A DNA stretch of 11,486 nt from Chloroflexota bacterium (GTDB lineage: Bacteria; Chloroflexota; Dehalococcoidia; SAR202; UBA11138), in contig JADFHV010000034.1 in assembly GCA_022566975.1 (NCBI GenBank), positions 1 to 11,486 of the forward strand, written 5' to 3'. A program made the position numbers and the translations under genes. Position 1 is the first letter of the stretch. Every line of letters starts with the position of its first letter. Of this stretch, positions 6,330 to 11,486 are shown piece by piece. The notes beneath the pieces are model-generated. The model worked only from the letters and a program-made list of their open reading frames with translations, did no database searches and was not told where the DNA came from.

Positions 6330-7271
6330 ATGGCAATCAGGATCGGCGTCGGGTTCGGCGGCTGGCCCTTCCAGGGTCCTGATCCGGACTATCTCTGGGA
6401 CTACGTCGAGAGGGCCGAGTCAATGGATATCGATTCCATCTGGCTGAGCGACCGGATCGTCTCCTCGGTCCTCAGCATGGAGCCGATCGTCGCCCTATCC
6501 TTCATCGCGGCGCGCACCACCAAGCTGAAGTTCGGTACCAGCGTGCTGGCCCTGCCCCTCAGAAACCCGACGGTCCTGGCCAAGGAGATCGCCACGCTGG
6601 ACTTTCTCTCGAATGGGCGCGCGCTTCCCGCCGTCGGCCTGGGGACGGATGACGAGAGCGAGTTCGAGGCCTGCGGCTCGTCGCGGTCCCAACGGGCCGG
6701 ACGCACCGATGAGGCCATCCAGGTCATGCGCCTCCTCTGGTCGCAGGACGACGTGACGTTCCACGGAAGGTACTTTACCCTCAACAACGTCTCCGTCCAG
6801 CCCAAGCCGGCCCAGGAGCGGCTACCACCCCTCTGGATAGGGGGCCGGAGCGAGCCGGCCCTGCGCAGGGTCGCAAGGCTGGGCGACGGCTGGCTGGTGT
6901 CACAGGCGACGCCGGACGAGGTCGGCGAAGGGATCGCCTATATCAACGACCGCGCCGAGGAGTACGGCAGGGAGATCGACGATGACCACTTCGGGGCGCT
7001 GTTCAGCTACTGCATCGCCGACACGAAGGAGGAGGCGGAGCGGCTGGCCGCGCCGTACATATTGCGACGGCGCTCCGACGTAGATGTCGCCGAGCTCGCT
7101 GCCTTCGGTACGTCGGACCATGTGGCACGGCTCATCGACCGGTACGTGGAGGCAGGCGCCACCAAGTTCGTGGCCCGCCCGGCCTGCCCACCGGAGCTGA
7201 TGGCCCAGCAGCTCGATGTGCTGGGACGGGAGGTCGTGCCCGCATACCACTCCGTCGTGGCCGGCCCCTGA
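6330..7271 (+). CDS. LLM-class (luciferase-like) flavin/F420-dependent oxidoreductase
   Basis: A 313-residue TIM-barrel protein of the bacterial-luciferase family, which uses reduced FMN or coenzyme F420 to oxidise or reduce organic substrates. Landmarks are the N-terminal IGVGFGGWP strand, WLSDR (38-42), ALPLRNP (74-80), Glu86 with LDFLSNGR (90-97), GRTDEAI (124-130), FHGRYF (144-149), PLWIGG (167-172) and LGDGW (184-188). Length is normal. Whether it uses FMN or F420 cannot be decided from sequence by eye. AGGAAGAAGG lies just before the ATG and overlaps the end of the previous gene (10-nt gap). Large LLM paralogue families are known in SAR202 bacteria and are proposed to attack recalcitrant organic matter, which suits this operon. 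Confidence 0.9.
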   Translation: MAIRIGVGFGGWPFQGPDPDYLWDYVERAESMDIDSIWLSDRIVSSVLSMEPIVALSFIAARTTKLKFGTSVLALPLRNPTVLAKEIATLDFLSNGRALPAVGLGTDDESEFEACGSSRSQRAGRTDEAIQVMRLLWSQDDVTFHGRYFTLNNVSVQPKPAQERLPPLWIGGRSEPALRRVARLGDGWLVSQATPDEVGEGIAYINDRAEEYGREIDDDHFGALFSYCIADTKEEAERLAAPYILRRRSDVDVAELAAFGTSDHVARLIDRYVEAGATKFVARPACPPELMAQQLDVLGREVVPAYHSVVAGP

Positions 7272-7283
7272 CTGCTGCGTCTC

Positions 7284-8120
7284 ATGGCTGCGCACACCAT
7301 CACCATCGGTAACGTGACGGTCACGTCCCTTTCGGACGGGCGCATGGAGTTCGCACCGTCGGAGTTCTTCCCCTCGGTCCCCTCGGAGCAGTGGGAGCCC
7401 TACCACGACCAGCTAACGCCCGAGGGGAACATAGCGCTGAACGTCGGCTCGTTCCTTCTCAGGTCGGAGGGCAGGACCGTGCTGGTGGATACCGGGCTGG
7501 GCGGCTCCGAGTCGGGAATGGCGGGAGCGGTCTCTGGCCTGCTGATGGACGACATGCGAGACAAGGGCGTCCGAGCGGAAGAGGTCGACCTGGTCGTGAT
7601 AACCCACCTGCACCGGGACCACGTGGGATGGAACCTGGTCCGTGACGATGGCGGTGTTCGGCCGACCTTCCCCAACGCCCGCTACCTGGTCCCGAAGGCC
7701 GACTGGGATATCTTCACCCGGAGGGACGGGATGGCCGCCTTCGCGTACATACGCGAACAGGTCACGCCGCTGGAGAGCCTGGGTGTTCTGGACCTGATGG
7801 AGGGAGAGCAGGCCGTCACCGGCGAGCTCACGGCGCTGCCCGCGCCCGGCCACACCCCGGGGCACACCTGCGTCCTGGTCTCGTCCCAGGGGGAGCGAGG
7901 GCTTATCCTGGGGGATGCCGCCCACCATCCAGCCCAGGCCCAGGAGACCGACTGGAGCCCTCGAGCCGACACCGATCCCGACCTCTCCCGCGTTACCCGC
8001 CGCCAATTGATGGACCGTATGGAGCGAGACCGTGCGGTGGCAGCCTCCGGACACTTCCCCGCACCGGGCTTCGGCCGCCTCGTGCGTCTGAAGGGCCGCC
8101 GCTACTGGCAGGCGCTCTAG
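7284..8120 (+). CDS. MBL-fold metallo-hydrolase
   Basis: A 278-residue enzyme of the metallo-beta-lactamase fold with a complete two-metal site: His108, His110, Asp112 and His113 in THLHRDHVGW, His190 in PGHTPGHT, Asp211 in GDAAHHP and His257 in SGHFPAPG. The N-terminal layout (VGSFLLR, VLVDTGLG at 67-73) resembles lactonase/organophosphate-hydrolase-type members that open lactones or esters. There is no signal peptide. It follows the LLM gene by 12 nt with no clear Shine-Dalgarno, so coupled translation is probable. It is the last gene of the operon; a palindromic repeat follows, which may serve as the terminator. The substrate is unknown. Confidence 0.9.
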   Translation: MAAHTITIGNVTVTSLSDGRMEFAPSEFFPSVPSEQWEPYHDQLTPEGNIALNVGSFLLRSEGRTVLVDTGLGGSESGMAGAVSGLLMDDMRDKGVRAEEVDLVVITHLHRDHVGWNLVRDDGGVRPTFPNARYLVPKADWDIFTRRDGMAAFAYIREQVTPLESLGVLDLMEGEQAVTGELTALPAPGHTPGHTCVLVSSQGERGLILGDAAHHPAQAQETDWSPRADTDPDLSRVTRRQLMDRMERDRAVAASGHFPAPGFGRLVRLKGRRYWQAL

Positions 8121-8145
8121 GACATCGGCGTGTGTCTGGGAAACC

Positions 8146-8204
8146 CCCGTTCGTGACGAGCCCTTCGGCGAGCTCGGGACAGGCCCTGTCGAACCATGAA
8201 CGGG
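8146..8204. repeat. Palindromic dispersed repeat (possible operon-end hairpin)
   Basis: The outer arms CCCGTTCGTG (8146-8155) and CATGAACGGG (8195-8204) pair over 10 bp with one G-T pair. Inside is a second perfect hairpin, GACAGG-C-CCTGTC (about 8178-8190). The left arm recurs at 3153-3174. The element sits between the MBL gene and the fabI promoter, where it could end or stabilise the operon mRNA. From memory, 'CCCTTCG.C.AGCTC.GGACAGG' elements are common in environmental bacterial genomes; copy number here is unknown. Confidence 0.6.
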
Positions 8205-8239
8205 TCTCGTCGCCGTATCTGTTTCGGTAACCGGGCGGT

Positions 8240-8269
8240 TTGATGGTCGAGGGCCATCGGTGGTATAAA
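8240..8269 (+). promoter_or_regulatory. Sigma70-type promoter for fabI
   Basis: TTGATG (8240-8245), an 18-nt spacer and TATAAA (8264-8269). Transcription would start near 8276, with a short leader ending in AGAGGTG (8294-8300), 4-6 nt before the ATG at 8305. Confidence 0.6.
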
Positions 8270-8304
8270 GGCCCGAAGAGGAGAGCGACCGAAAGAGGTG
8301 GCTG

Positions 8305-9078
8305 ATGTACCCGATCGACCTTAGCGGAAAGAACGGCGTCATCTTCGGCGTCGCCAACAACCGCAGCATCGCCTGGGCCATCGCGCAGGTCCTCCACCGG
8401 GCGGGAGCCAGGCTGGCGATGGCCTACCAGAGCGAGCGCGTCAAGGCCAACGTGGCGAAGCTCGTCGCCGACTGGGAGGAGACGCCGCTCATAGAGTGCG
8501 ACGTCGGCTCCGACGACAACGTGGCGGCCGCCTTTGAGCAGGTAGGGAGCGAGTTCGGCCAACTGGACATCATCGTCCACAGCATCGCCTTCGCCAACCG
8601 GGACGACCTGGGCGGACGGTTCGTGGACACGGAGCGGGAGGGGTTCCGGGTGGCCCTCGATATCAGCGCCTACTCCCTGGTGTCGATAGCCCGGTACGGC
8701 TCTCCGCTGATGACCGACGGCGGCAGCATCCTGACCATGACATTTCAAGCGTCGGAGCGCGTCTTTCCGGGGTACAACATCATGGGCACGGCCAAGGCCG
8801 CCCTGGAGCACGAGGTCAGGCAGCTCGCCTCAGACCTGGGGACCGACAACATCCGCGTCAACGCCATCTCGGCGGGGCCGTTGGACACGCTGTCGTCGAG
8901 GGTAATCAGCCGATACCGCGACATGAAGCGGGTGCATGCCGAGCGGTCGCCAATGGGGCGCAACATCACCCACGACGAGGTGGCCAAGACGGCCCTGTTC
9001 CTGGCCAGCGACCTCTCCAGCGGGATCACCGGCGAGATCATCCACGTCGACACCGGCTACAATATCATGGGGATCTAG
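8305..9078 (+). CDS. fabI: Enoyl-[acyl-carrier-protein] reductase (NADH), FabI type
   Basis: A 257-residue short-chain dehydrogenase-fold enzyme that reduces the enoyl-ACP double bond in the last step of each fatty-acid elongation cycle. The divergent SDR cofactor loop GVANNRSIAW (15-24) is the FabI signature. The HSIAFA strand (92-97), the catalytic pair Tyr157 and Lys164 (Y-x6-K in YNIMGTAK), RVNAISAGP (184-192) and the C-terminal GEIIHVDTGYNIMG (243-256) all match. At the second active-site position, where E. coli FabI has Tyr146, this protein has Phe147 (TFQASE), the residue type found in mycobacterial InhA. It has its own promoter and ribosome site, so it is probably a separate unit from the upstream operon. 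Confidence 0.93.
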   Translation: MYPIDLSGKNGVIFGVANNRSIAWAIAQVLHRAGARLAMAYQSERVKANVAKLVADWEETPLIECDVGSDDNVAAAFEQVGSEFGQLDIIVHSIAFANRDDLGGRFVDTEREGFRVALDISAYSLVSIARYGSPLMTDGGSILTMTFQASERVFPGYNIMGTAKAALEHEVRQLASDLGTDNIRVNAISAGPLDTLSSRVISRYRDMKRVHAERSPMGRNITHDEVAKTALFLASDLSSGITGEIIHVDTGYNIMGI

Positions 9079-9123
9079 CGGTACGGGATGGGACAGCAGT
9101 GGTGCAGCGGGAGCACCGGTGTT

Positions 9124-9160
9124 ACCACCCGGAGGCTTGGATCGGGGGGGTTGTTTTTTC
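9124..9160 (+). terminator. Probable terminator after fabI
   Basis: ACCACCC (9124-9130) can pair with the G run and T at 9145-9151 over seven positions with one A/G mismatch, and a T-rich tract (TTG followed by six T) comes directly after. It lies 46 nt past the fabI stop. The stem is imperfect, so confidence is limited. Confidence 0.4.
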
Positions 9161-9165
9161 TGTAC

Positions 9166-9186
9166 TGTTTTGTGCCGTTTTGTACC
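9166..9186. repeat. Short T-rich direct repeat
   Basis: GTTTTGTGCC (9167-9176) and GTTTTGTACC (9177-9186) are two adjacent 10-nt units differing at one base. A run of seven G and a run of six T lie just before (9144-9158). The tract is strikingly T-rich for this GC-rich window. It could be a protein-binding site or a slipped-strand tract. Confidence 0.5.
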
Positions 9187-9235
9187 ATTTCCCGTCGGCC
9201 CTGGTTCCCCCGCTGCCTGAGAGACGGGCCGGGCC

Positions 9236-9266
9236 GAAAACAGAAAGACCGACGCACGGGTCGGTC
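9236..9266 (-). terminator. Minus-strand intrinsic terminator
   Basis: On the minus strand GACCGAC and GTCGGTC (9260-9266 with 9247-9253) form a 7-bp stem with a 6-nt loop, directly followed by TTTCTGTTTTC (9236-9246). This is a textbook layout, but no minus-strand gene ends here. The only visible source of transcription is the promoter at 9278-9307. Confidence 0.5.
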
Positions 9267-9277
9267 CCTCGTAGCCA

Positions 9278-9307
9278 ATAATAGCACGGTTGTTCTGGCC
9301 TGGTCAA
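9278..9307 (-). promoter_or_regulatory. Minus-strand sigma70-like promoter in the fabI downstream region
   Basis: TTGACC (9302-9307), an 18-nt spacer and TATTAT (9278-9283) on the minus strand. Transcription would start near 9271 and meet the terminator at 9236-9266 after about 35 nt, or read through towards the 3' end of fabI. No minus-strand gene lies ahead of it, so a small or antisense RNA is one reading and chance is another. Confidence 0.45.
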
Positions 9308-9315
9308 GTGGTGCA

Positions 9316-9361
9316 ACGTAGGCCGCCGGCGAGGCAGTGGGGCGGACCTACGTGTCCGCCC
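9316..9361 (+). other. Hairpin with a loop complementary to an upstream segment (possible pseudoknot or switch)
   Basis: GGGCGGAC (9340-9347) and GTCCGCCC (9354-9361) form an 8-bp perfect stem with the 6-nt loop CTACGT. The loop is exactly complementary to ACGTAG at 9316-9321. So either a pseudoknot or a competing hairpin (ACGTAGG with CCTACGT, 7 bp) can form. It lies 100-145 nt before the small hypothetical gene. The rest of the gene-free stretch 9079-9461 holds the repeats and signals listed separately. Confidence 0.4.
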
Positions 9362-9461
9362 AGGCCGCGGTGAGGTGATTGGGCCAGACCCCCGCACGGC
9401 CGAGGGCGCGCTGCCGACCTGTCGGGGCGCCCTACCGCAATGGTCGAGAAGGAGACGGGCG

Positions 9462-9836
9462 ATGCCCGAGTCGATCTTTCTTGAAGTCGAGGAGAACGAT
9501 AACTGCGAGTACATGCCGCTGCAGGTGTATGAGGCGCACAGCGACCCCGTGCCCGTATTCGAGGTGAACCTGGAGGAGCCGGGGAGGACTCCGGGGGTCT
9601 ACAGCGTCGCGGGCTGGAGCAGCGATGGCGGCGGCACGCCTTGTCCGGCCATGTACGCGCCGGTCTCGGACTCCGGCCAGGCGGTGGTACACCTGGTATA
9701 CGGTGGCGACTGGGGTATCCGGTTCAAGGCCCGTGACTCGGACGAGCCCTGGGACCCCGGCAACGCCGACCAGTGGGGCGAGCCCTACATCATGCTGACC
9801 CAGGCGGGCGACATCATCCTGGACTCCTCGGAATGA
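9462..9836 (+). CDS. Small acidic hypothetical protein (124 aa)
   Basis: I do not recognise this protein. It is acidic, rich in Asp, Glu, Pro, Gly and Trp, with alternating hydrophobic segments (VPVFEVNL at 29-36, AVVHLVY at 74-80, IRFKA at 86-90, IMLTQAGDIIL at 110-120) that suggest an all-beta domain. It has no signal peptide, membrane segment or cysteine cluster. The frame is open upstream to 9375, but AAGGAG at 9449-9454 is 7 nt before the ATG at 9462, so that start is preferred. The last codons and stop lie in a 14-mer (9824-9837) that recurs at 9980-9993, so the C-terminus may come from a repeat. It stands alone, convergent with the MFS gene. Confidence 0.65.
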   Translation: MPESIFLEVEENDNCEYMPLQVYEAHSDPVPVFEVNLEEPGRTPGVYSVAGWSSDGGGTPCPAMYAPVSDSGQAVVHLVYGGDWGIRFKARDSDEPWDPGNADQWGEPYIMLTQAGDIILDSSE

Positions 9837-9837
9837 C
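9824..9837. repeat. 14-mer direct repeat, copy 1 (spans a stop codon)
   Basis: CTCCTCGGAATGAC occurs here and again at 9980-9993, with identical sequence and 156-nt spacing. In copy 1 it encodes the final Ser-Ser-Glu and the TGA of the small hypothetical gene. Confidence 0.6.
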
Positions 9838-9930
9838 GACGGTTCCTACTATGCCAGAGGGTCTTTGTCATCTATCAGGCGGTGGCACGCAAGAGTTACC
9901 GTCGCGAGGCGTGTAATCGCCCCCCTCCCC

Positions 9931-9993
9931 AGATTCCTCGTCGCCCCGGACGTGTGTCTGCTTCGTGGCGAACTTAGGGCTCCTCGGAATGAC
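9931..9993. repeat. Hairpin repeat element between hypothetical gene and MFS gene
   Basis: Nested arms ATTCC (9933-9937) with GGAAT (9986-9990) and TCGCC (9941-9945) with GGCGA (9967-9971) give a long imperfect hairpin that ends in the 14-mer copy 2. The edge sequences AGATTCCTCG and CTCCTCGGAATGAC resemble an interspersed repeat I remember from Dehalococcoidia-type genomes, but I cannot confirm it. The element lies between two convergent genes and could act as a shared terminator. Confidence 0.5.
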
Positions 9994-9998
9994 ATGGG

Positions 9999-11246
9999 TC
10001 ATCTTGGACGGCTGACCTCGGGCGCAGGCCCACCTTTCGGTGCTTCGGGTCCCGCCTGGGGCCTCTCGTCCGGCGTGATGCGCCGCCTCAGAGACGGCAT
10101 CAGCACGCCCACGATGGCAACCGATACGATGCCTACGCCTGCCATGAGGGCGACGGCCTCCGTCGGGCCGATGGCGCTGGCCAGCCCGCCGACCAGGAGT
10201 GCGCCCAGAGGGCTTGCGCCGATGGCCAGGGTCATCACGCCGAGAGCCCTTCCCCGCATCTCCTCCCGCGCCACCAGGATGACGATGGTAGCCTGCATCG
10301 TCCCGAACCCCGAGGTACCCAGCCCCGCGACTATCAGGATCACGAGAGTCAGGCCGTAGTGGCCGGACGCTGAGAACGCCAGTATCGCCAGCAGCGCCAG
10401 CAACGACCCTCCGAGGAAGAAGCGGCCGTGACGGGTGATGTTTGCGGCGGACGCGATGCCGACCGCTCCGATGAACGCTCCAAACCCCTCGGACGCCAGC
10501 AGAAGCCCCATGAGACCGGGTCCGACGTCCAGCACGTTCTTCGCGATGACCGGGACCATCTGCGCGTAGGGGAAGAGCAGGAGGTTCATCAGGACCGTGA
10601 CAATCACCGCGGCCAGGATGGTGTTTTGTCCCGCCACGTAGCGGAACCCCTCGGCCAGGTTTCTGGCGACGCCCTGCGACCGGACCCCTTCTGTCTGCTG
10701 CGGCCTGCGCGCCGGCAGCTTAAGCGCCCTCGTCAGAATCACCGTCGTCAGGTAGAAGGCGCTGACGACTATGTAAGCGCCGGAGACGTCGATCGCCGTT
10801 ATCAGGACGCCGGCCAACGCGGGACCGACCATCCGGCTAGTGTGCATGCCTATGGAGTCCACGGCGATGGCGTTGGTCACGCCTGAGCGTCCCATCAGGT
10901 CAAGGACGATGGAGCGGCGGGAGGGCATGTCCAGCGCCGACCCCACGCCGTTGGCGAATATGACGATATAGGCGTGCCAGAACTCCACCCGACCGGTGAA
11001 TAGTACGACCGTCATGGCGACGGTGACGGCCAGATTCATCGACTGCGTGATCATCAGCAGCCGTTTGCGGTCCATGCGGTCCGCCAACAGCCCGCCGATG
11101 ACCCCCAGTAGCAGAGTAGGAGCGAACCCGAAGGCGCCGACGACGCGAAGCGATCGCTCGACCGCGCAAACGATCTGCTGCGAGCCGACATCGGGCACGA
11201 GTTGCCGGAAGAGTTTGTGAAGTTGCAGCAGACACTTCGAACGCAA
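9999..11246 (-). CDS. MFS transporter (MFS_3/enterobactin-exporter-like), N-terminus replaced
   Basis: A major facilitator family transporter of the PF05977-like group, predicted to sit in the inner membrane and export a small molecule by proton antiport. The frame is 415 codons. The MFS part starts near residue 35-38 (GAFGFAPTLLLG, end of TM2) and has the loop 2-3 motif GGLLADRMDRKRLL (51-64). Further hydrophobic segments lie at about 70-84, 91-106, 139-172, 210-232, 242-265, 276-292, 298-325, 335-358 and 364-383, with a Pro-rich hydrophilic tail. The first ~35 residues are hydrophilic and do not look like an MFS TM1, although members normally begin with one. They are the antisense of another reading frame. 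I therefore treat the gene as 5'-truncated near 11130-11150. No promoter or ribosome site can be assigned. Confidence 0.8.
   Translation of the reverse strand: MRSKCLLQLHKLFRQLVPDVGSQQIVCAVERSLRVVGAFGFAPTLLLGVIGGLLADRMDRKRLLMITQSMNLAVTVAMTVVLFTGRVEFWHAYIVIFANGVGSALDMPSRRSIVLDLMGRSGVTNAIAVDSIGMHTSRMVGPALAGVLITAIDVSGAYIVVSAFYLTTVILTRALKLPARRPQQTEGVRSQGVARNLAEGFRYVAGQNTILAAVIVTVLMNLLLFPYAQMVPVIAKNVLDVGPGLMGLLLASEGFGAFIGAVGIASAANITRHGRFFLGGSLLALLAILAFSASGHYGLTLVILIVAGLGTSGFGTMQATIVILVAREEMRGRALGVMTLAIGASPLGALLVGGLASAIGPTEAVALMAGVGIVSVAIVGVLMPSLRRRITPDERPQAGPEAPKGGPAPEVSRPR
11130..11150. other. Probable sequence junction (chimera or recombination point)
   Basis: Left of this point the minus strand codes a convincing MFS transporter. 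Right of it the minus-strand homology stops, and the plus strand codes an open frame with codon use (GAT, TTT, AAA, CTA, GTA) unlike the rest of the window. There is no repeat, inverted repeat or tRNA at the point. Confidence 0.55.
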
Positions 11247-11483
11247 CCGAGTCGAACTCCGGCCGACAACAAGGAGTCACAGAAGCTGTTGATGGCGTTC
11301 TACGATCTCAGCGCCCTTTCCGATCACGTGGCCGACTGCGACGATTTTTTCCGTAAACTAATGGACACGGTACGCGAAATCGTCGATCCGAACGATGATC
11401 CCCTCGATGGCGCCGTTCAGGTGATTGGGGGCGCGGCGGCGCCGGCAAAGCCCCTGAGCGTCGCGTCGTGGGCGGAAACGTAA
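11142..11483 (+). CDS. Unidentified protein, 5'-truncated at the junction
   Basis: An open plus-strand frame that ends at the TAA 11481-11483. It is open back to a TAG at 11109-11111, with no ATG near the 5' end; the first usable start is a TTG at 11202 without a ribosome site. The peptide is helical and charged (AKRSLDRANDLLRADIGHE, then FVKLQQTL, DHVADCDDFFRKLMDTVREI) and ends in a Gly/Ala-rich tail. I do not recognise the family. The lack of a start, the codon use and the position at the window edge suggest the C-terminal part of a gene from another locus or genome. Confidence 0.5.
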   Translation, partial: DAKRSLDRANDLLRADIGHELPEEFVKLQQTLRTQPSRTPADNKESQKLLMAFYDLSALSDHVADCDDFFRKLMDTVREIVDPNDDPLDGAVQVIGGAAAPAKPLSVASWAET

Positions 11484-11486
11484 CCG

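Noticed and set aside
7413..8811. Long minus-strand open frames opposite the MBL and fabI genes
   Set aside because: They mirror conserved enzymes, have no domain of their own and no start signals.
9110..9138. T-box-like GGGTGGTAACACCGG on the minus strand in the gene-free stretch after fabI
   Set aside because: The core differs from the T-box consensus (extra bases after TGGT), no Stem I specifier could be found, and no minus-strand synthetase or amino-acid gene lies downstream.
9207..9230. CTCTCAGGC on the minus strand (glycine-riboswitch-like) and CCTGAGAG on the plus strand (thi-box-like)
   Set aside because: Only these short cores match. The other conserved segments of glycine and TPP riboswitches are missing, and neither strand leads into a fitting gene.
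1..11486. CRISPR arrays, transposases, integrases, tRNA or rRNA genes
   Set aside because: None seen: no regularly spaced repeats beyond the short ones listed, no mobile-element proteins and no tRNA-like cloverleaf noticed by eye.

Overview
The window reads as GC-rich bacterial chromosome. The gene content (a DUF3179 protein, an LLM/luciferase-like flavin oxidoreductase, type II haloacid-dehalogenase-like proteins, many small zinc ribbons) and the style of the dispersed hairpin repeats fit a Dehalococcoidia/SAR202-like Chloroflexota. That assignment is inference from gene content and memory of such genomes. There is no rRNA, tRNA, insertion sequence or CRISPR array.

Left part (1-3743): the first codons of an IscA/HesB-like gene run off the left edge on the minus strand behind a good sigma70-type promoter. 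A membrane-anchored DUF3179 protein follows on the plus strand and converges on a minus-strand pair made of an aldehyde dehydrogenase and a small zinc-ribbon gene. A second zinc-ribbon gene (minus) has its own promoter and a 12-bp hairpin terminator. It is divergent from the main operon.

Centre (3855-8120): one promoter (TTGGTC-N17-TAGAAT) precedes five tightly packed plus-strand genes: a DapA/NAL-type aldolase, two tandem type II haloacid-dehalogenase paralogues, an LLM flavin/F420-dependent oxidoreductase and an MBL-fold hydrolase. Gaps are 2-24 nt. Together they look like a catabolic operon for an unidentified organic acid: oxygenation, hydrolysis, dehalogenation or another hydrolytic step, then retro-aldol cleavage. 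The nearby aldehyde dehydrogenase could oxidise the released aldehyde. The substrate is unknown.

Right part (8121-11486): a palindromic dispersed repeat, then FabI (enoyl-ACP reductase) with its own promoter. A 380-bp non-coding stretch follows, carrying a T-rich direct repeat, a minus-strand promoter/terminator pair and a possible pseudoknot. Next are a small acidic hypothetical protein whose stop codon lies in a repeated 14-mer, a second hairpin repeat, and a minus-strand MFS transporter. The MFS frame loses family resemblance near 11130-11150. Beyond that point an unrelated plus-strand reading frame with different codon use begins, so the last ~350 bp are probably joined by an assembly chimera or a recombination event.
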